From assembly GCA_905178155.1 (NCBI GenBank), contig CAJINV010000020.1, positions 1,240,001 to 1,304,000 of the forward strand: a stretch of DNA of 64,000 bases, in the 5' to 3' direction. The DNA is from Amoebophrya sp. A120 (taxonomy: Eukaryota > Sar > Dinophyceae > Syndiniales > Amoebophryaceae). Within the stretch, counting starts at the first letter, position 1, and each line of letters begins with the position of its first letter. The translations under genes were made by a program, and so were the position numbers. Positions 59,938 to 64,000 of this stretch are shown here, in pieces. Below the pieces are notes generated by a model. The model worked only from the letters and a program-made list of their open reading frames with translations, made no database searches and was not told the origin of the DNA.

Positions 59938-62900
59938 CTACCCTGCATCCTCATCCACCCCCGCAGCTACCGCTTCTTCTTGAAGATCTTGTTCAGCGTC
60001 ATTTTCGTTTTCGTTCTCCTGATTCGACTGTTCCTCATCGTCAACCGTTAGATCCAGGTCGTCCAGTGTAATCCCCTCAAAGTCGCTGGGAGAAAAAATT
60101 GGCTTTTCATCCTCTACTTCTCCCGGCTCGTACAGTCGCCTGTTTTCTTTCACCGCCGCAAAAATTTCCTCGTCCTGCAGAAACTCCCGCGGTATGGCCT
60201 TGACGGCAGCTTTCCGCCCCCTTTCGCCTCGCAACGCGGCGAGCATTAGCTGCTTTCCCTGTGCCGGGCTTCGAAGCAGGCCCGGACAGACGAAGCGCAG
60301 TGCTTTCCCCGTGTTCGTGACCGCTGCCATCGCGAGTTTGAAGTTGTGTCGCAGCGGCGTGTAGGCCAACGCTGTGCCGTCGATCTGCACGAGCTTCAGC
60401 ATACGGTCGAAGTTTTGCAGCGTGTTCTTATCGTGCCACTTCAAGCCGCTAAGGACCTCCACGTTGCCGGCGATGGCAACTTCGTACAGGAATTCAGCGC
60501 GACGGGAAACGAGCGGGTGATCATCCGCAACATCCAAATACGTGCCAGCGAGGTAGTGCACGTAGGTGGTACTTTTCAAAGCGGCTTGAAAAATATCCTC
60601 ATCCGCAACGCCGAGGAATTTCTCGCCGCGAGCGAAAAAAATCGCCTCCGGATTCTGCTTCACGGCTGCCAGAACGACAGCGCGGCACTCCATGCGCATT
60701 TTCATCGGACAATGTTTCAGCGCCAGGCCGTTCTGCGATACAGCGACAAGGCAGAGTTCCTCGTCCTCAAGCAACTTGACCGGGACGTGCTGCAGCGCCA
60801 AGCCGTCATGCTGCAAAGCAGCCCTGATTATTTTTCGATCGTTCCGCAAAGCCCAGCCAGCGTACCGAATCGCCTTTCCGTTCTGCTGCACTGCAGCGAA
60901 GACAATCTCGAAGTCGCACCGGTTTGCGCATGAAGTTCGCGACAATAGTGTGTCGATGGAAAGAGCGCCGTCCTTCAAAAGGCTCTTTGCGGGGTTTGTA
61001 TATATGCCCAGATGTTCGCTCCACTTCCGCAACGCCAGGGCATCCTCTTTCTGCTCTTTAGACAATTTGCTGCATGAACTCCTGATCGTCTGCAATTTCT
61101 CGGCCACCTGGCGAATTACCGCGAGAACGAAGCGTCGGTCCGCAAGTACTTCTGTGCTGGCAACCTTGGTGGCGAAACAGAAATCGATCTCCACAGCTTT
61201 ATGAAGAAATGCCGCGTCTCTTCGAAGAACCCACGGAAACTGGTAGTCAGCGTAATAGTAGCCGTACTTACGTCGTCTCTCCTGGGGCGACGTCGCATGG
61301 CGTAACACATTCAGCCAAAACTCGGGGCTGAATTGTTTCTCCGGAGGGAATTTCGCTAAGAGGTCGGACGACTCCAAAACCAAATCTGCGAAATTCGGGC
61401 CCATTTGCACCGCCTGCACCTTTTCCTCCGATTTGAGAAAGTCGAAGAATTTGCTGTCGATGCGGTGCGGCGATTCCGTTTCCGCTATACACCTCAAGAG
61501 CGACGGATCTCCTTGTTGTTCCGGACTCAGGCTCATCCAAAAGTCACACAGAGGCCCTTCATCCGGAGCGTCCTCATCCTGCGGATCAATAGGTCGATCG
61601 GTCCTCAAAACTGACCGCAAGAATTTCTTCGGCACCTCTGGGGCCAGCTCTGACCGATACTTGCTACGGAGGAGTTCCCATACCTTGTCGGGCACCTCGC
61701 AGGCGAGCGCTGCTACGACAAGGGGGAGCGCCTCCCTGGCAGATCCTTGTCCGCTCTGCTGGTGGTTCTTAGCGATTGCGAGAAGAAGATGGCGAGCGTT
61801 AGCTGCAAGCCAATTTCTGCTGTTGTCTAGGAATCCCGCAAAACGCCACATGTCTTCTTCTTGCGGCCAGTAGAGCAACCGCTCCCCCTTCAGAGTTGCT
61901 TCAGCTGCGGCGAGGATGACTTCTTGTTGCAGTCGAACGTCGTCATCGAGTCGAGGGAAGCACAGGAAACCGAACATGCGGGCGGTGGTCACCGCGAGAG
62001 CGGAACACGCCCGCGACTTCGGCGATGTGAACATCTCGAATGCAAGGGCGGTGAAATAGCTTCCGTATACAGCTTCACACATGAATCGCCCGTCCTTTTG
62101 CAGCACTTTGAGGAGCGTCGTATCGGCGACGGAAGCGAGAGTCGAGACCGAAGACTGTGGACGAGGAGCAAGGGCCCCCCGCGAATCAGCTCCTGTCGGT
62201 TGAAAAACACGACCGGCAACATTCACAATTTCATATAATGGCGGATGACCCCGCCTGGGAGAACTAACGTCGGGAAGAAGGTGACCGACCTCGCACACGA
62301 GGTCAGCGATTTCCTGCAGAGAAAGCGGTATCTTTTTCCACCCCGAAAAGAAGAAGTCACCAGGTTCTCCCAGGTTTTCAACAAAACGCTGATCACCGCG
62401 GATAAAAGCCTCCCGAAGTGCCCCTACAAGGCCAAGATGTCGAACCAGGGCCGCGGCTCCGGAATTCGTATCAGCAGACGAACGTCCTCGTCCTGGTCCG
62501 CGCACGGTGGTCGTCGTGTTGAACTCTGAGGCCGCCCCCGCGCCGCCGACAAGTGGGAGGTGGGCTTGGGCACGGAGAATGTCAGGAACTCCGTCAATAT
62601 CAGCTGTATTCCCAGCGGAGGCGCCTTCTCGTGACGACCCGGTTTTGTGCGGACCGATGTACTCTATGTACGTGGCCTTTGGATCAAAGTTGCGGTTGTA
62701 GGGCAGGAGCTCCCGTGAGAACGGGGTCAGAGCAAGATGTTCACCGCGGGTCCAAGATTCGAGGTACTTGTCAAGCCCGTCTCCGGAAATTCCGCATGCG
62801 AGCGCTAGTCGAGCGATTGCTCCGAAAGCGTGTATTGCCGTGGAGGTGCGAGTGCGTTTCCATTTCGGGGGCCGCGTCAGAACCGGTCTCATCTCATTGT

Positions 62901-63873
62901 CTGAATCTTCGCCGTCTCCTAAGACGAATCCGAGAAGGATGTGTGAAGAGTAATTCTTTTCGGAGAATGTAGTTGGGCCCATCGCGTACAGCAACATCAG
63001 CGGGATTTTCGGGCGGTTCGCAGTCCCCGTGCATACCCACTTGGTACCGTCCCGCAGTAGGCTCATTGCGCGCCCTGTTTTAATGGTTCTGCAGCTTTCA
63101 CCCAGACCGAAGTCTTCACTGTCTGTGATCTCCCGGGCGTTACACGACTCGCCCGAAAAGTCACTTGACGCAACTTTCGAAGCCCACGCCAGTAGCCAGA
63201 GATCTTGGTCGTTGGCCAACACTGATGGACTACCCTCGTCATAGTTATCTCCGTTTGCGCGAACGAGCTCACACATGAATTCCCGATTCCTTCGGAACTT
63301 GGCCCCGGCTGGGGTTCCAAGAAATGCCTTTACGACGCGTGGATCCAGTTTGCAAAAAAACTGCAGGAGTTGGTCCATAACGAAATCGGGAGTTGCAAAA
63401 AGCGTTGCAGTCTTCGTGTCAGTTCCAACCTCGTCGAAAATGACGTGCATTCCCGGCGGACCAAAATGGTCTTCAAGCGTCTGCAGATGCGCGTACAAGC
63501 AGTCGGGGTCGGCAGCGAACATCACATCCAGCTCTGGCAGTATCCCCAATGGCTGCGGAAAAAAATCATCATCATCACCGTAGCTGGTCAGATTGCGAAG
63601 GCGAAGAATATCTTGCGCGACGCAGATATTTTCGCTTTTCCATTTCGATGCGTCAGGAAGAAAGTTGAAGTGCTGGAGGATTTCACGAAGAACCAGCTGC
63701 TGCTCATCACCACGTCCGCCAAGATTTGAGAGCGCCTCCAAGATGATGTTGACGTCGCGCTTCAGCCGCGGACTCACTGAGTCTTCGTAACGGCATCCGT
63801 GCCTGCGCACCGCAAGCATGGCGAGGGTAAAGTCGTCGCGCAGCTCCTCTCGCAACCAACCGTCCGAGAAGAA
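59938..63873 (-). CDS. DUF4116-repeat protein, 5' end uncertain
   Basis: One long exon of up to 1,311 residues. Reading is open to 63873, where an AATAG precedes TTCTTCTCGG; this may be a splice acceptor, because the region from there (FFSDGWLREELRDDFTLAML) already looks like part of a repeat. A start farther upstream, outside the window, is therefore likely. The C-terminal third holds DUF4116-type repeats of about 45 residues, for example FEIVFAAVQQNGKAIRYAGW, KIIRAALQHDGLALQHVPVK, ELCLVAVSQNGLALKHCPMK and KLAMAAVTNTGKALRFVCPG. The motif (hydrophobic)-A-(A/V)-x-x-(N/D)-G-x-A-(L/I) recurs. These repeats are abundant in protists and giant viruses and have no known function. The tail is acidic (DDLDLTVDDEEQSN ... 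ENENDAEQD). No transmembrane or catalytic motif was seen. Confidence 0.75.
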   Translation of the reverse strand, partial: FFSDGWLREELRDDFTLAMLAVRRHGCRYEDSVSPRLKRDVNIILEALSNLGGRGDEQQLVLREILQHFNFLPDASKWKSENICVAQDILRLRNLTSYGDDDDFFPQPLGILPELDVMFAADPDCLYAHLQTLEDHFGPPGMHVIFDEVGTDTKTATLFATPDFVMDQLLQFFCKLDPRVVKAFLGTPAGAKFRRNREFMCELVRANGDNYDEGSPSVLANDQDLWLLAWASKVASSDFSGESCNAREITDSEDFGLGESCRTIKTGRAMSLLRDGTKWVCTGTANRPKIPLMLLYAMGPTTFSEKNYSSHILLGFVLGDGEDSDNEMRPVLTRPPKWKRTRTSTAIHAFGAIARLALACGISGDGLDKYLESWTRGEHLALTPFSRELLPYNRNFDPKATYIEYIGPHKTGSSREGASAGNTADIDGVPDILRAQAHLPLVGGAGAASEFNTTTTVRGPGRGRSSADTNSGAAALVRHLGLVGALREAFIRGDQRFVENLGEPGDFFFSGWKKIPLSLQEIADLVCEVGHLLPDVSSPRRGHPPLYEIVNVAGRVFQPTGADSRGALAPRPQSSVSTLASVADTTLLKVLQKDGRFMCEAVYGSYFTALAFEMFTSPKSRACSALAVTTARMFGFLCFPRLDDDVRLQQEVILAAAEATLKGERLLYWPQEEDMWRFAGFLDNSRNWLAANARHLLLAIAKNHQQSGQGSAREALPLVVAALACEVPDKVWELLRSKYRSELAPEVPKKFLRSVLRTDRPIDPQDEDAPDEGPLCDFWMSLSPEQQGDPSLLRCIAETESPHRIDSKFFDFLKSEEKVQAVQMGPNFADLVLESSDLLAKFPPEKQFSPEFWLNVLRHATSPQERRRKYGYYYADYQFPWVLRRDAAFLHKAVEIDFCFATKVASTEVLADRRFVLAVIRQVAEKLQTIRSSCSKLSKEQKEDALALRKWSEHLGIYTNPAKSLLKDGALSIDTLLSRTSCANRCDFEIVFAAVQQNGKAIRYAGWALRNDRKIIRAALQHDGLALQHVPVKLLEDEELCLVAVSQNGLALKHCPMKMRMECRAVVLAAVKQNPEAIFFARGEKFLGVADEDIFQAALKSTTYVHYLAGTYLDVADDHPLVSRRAEFLYEVAIAGNVEVLSGLKWHDKNTLQNFDRMLKLVQIDGTALAYTPLRHNFKLAMAAVTNTGKALRFVCPGLLRSPAQGKQLMLAALRGERGRKAAVKAIPREFLQDEEIFAAVKENRRLYEPGEVEDEKPIFSPSDFEGITLDDLDLTVDDEEQSNQENENENDAEQDLQEEAVAAGVDEDAG

Positions 63874-64000
63874 CTATTGTTTTTATAAATTTTTTTCTTT
63901 GGTCAGCGTTGTCTGTGCTTCTGCTTGATTGAATGAATTCACTTCTTGTAGTACTTCTACTTGCATCAGGATGAGGCTGCATGTTCAAAAAAATTTTTTT

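Overview
This is nuclear DNA of a eukaryote, not a prokaryote. Coding sequence is split by two kinds of intron: ordinary short GT-AG introns (about 150-225 bases) and a striking set of 13 transposon-like introns. The latter have terminal inverted repeats beginning TAT and ending ATA, and 5-base target duplications. Introns with this architecture (introner elements) are known from the parasitic dinoflagellate Amoebophrya (Syndiniales) and a few other protists. Together with one-way gene order and serine/alanine-rich low-complexity proteins, this makes an Amoebophrya-like dinoflagellate the most likely source (inference, about 70% sure).

All 14 genes I can support lie on the minus strand. From right to left (transcription order): a DUF4116-repeat giant (63.9-59.9 kb); a small coiled-coil protein (59.3-57.4); a CFAP97/KIAA1430-like flagellar protein (56.8-55.6); a type II membrane, glycosyltransferase-like protein (54.7-52.1); the NineTeen-complex splicing factor SPF27/BCAS2 (51.1-50.0); an SLC12 cation-chloride cotransporter (49.4-40.7) whose last intron is a 3-kb GC-rich stretch full of hairpins and minisatellites; a cold-shock-domain protein with a possible organelle presequence (39.6-39.1); a GC-rich, repeat-like gap (38.6-36.2); an unrecognised giant (36.2-29.3); a DnaJ-C2 protein (28.0-25.9); a twin-ABC ATPase-GNAT-UBA fusion (24.6-19.4); the ribosome-biogenesis factor NOP53 (17.9-16.3); a PDZ-polynucleotide-kinase-like protein (15.4-10.1); a small C2H2 zinc-finger protein (9.9-9.7); and an ankyrin-repeat giant running off the left edge (8.2-1).

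The central result is arithmetic. For every one of the 13 introners, removing the element plus one copy of the 5-base duplication rejoins the flanking exons in frame and often repairs a recognisable domain (the ABC signature LSTTEQQ, the PDZ fold, an SLC12 transmembrane segment, an ankyrin helix). Only 2 of the 13 can be cut at GT-AG, so most must be removed at non-canonical boundaries. At least six sequence families are present, and they share internal GCATGACAAA/TTTGTCATGC-type motifs. The second result is the ABC-GNAT protein, which resembles a prokaryotic/phage family (COG2401-like) but carries UBA-like domains, a SUMO-interaction-like motif and a nuclear localisation signal at its C-terminus.

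Coordinates of exons are hand-derived from the sequence; transcripts would be needed to confirm them. Functional links between neighbours are not evident: the genes appear to be unrelated members of a one-way array rather than an operon.
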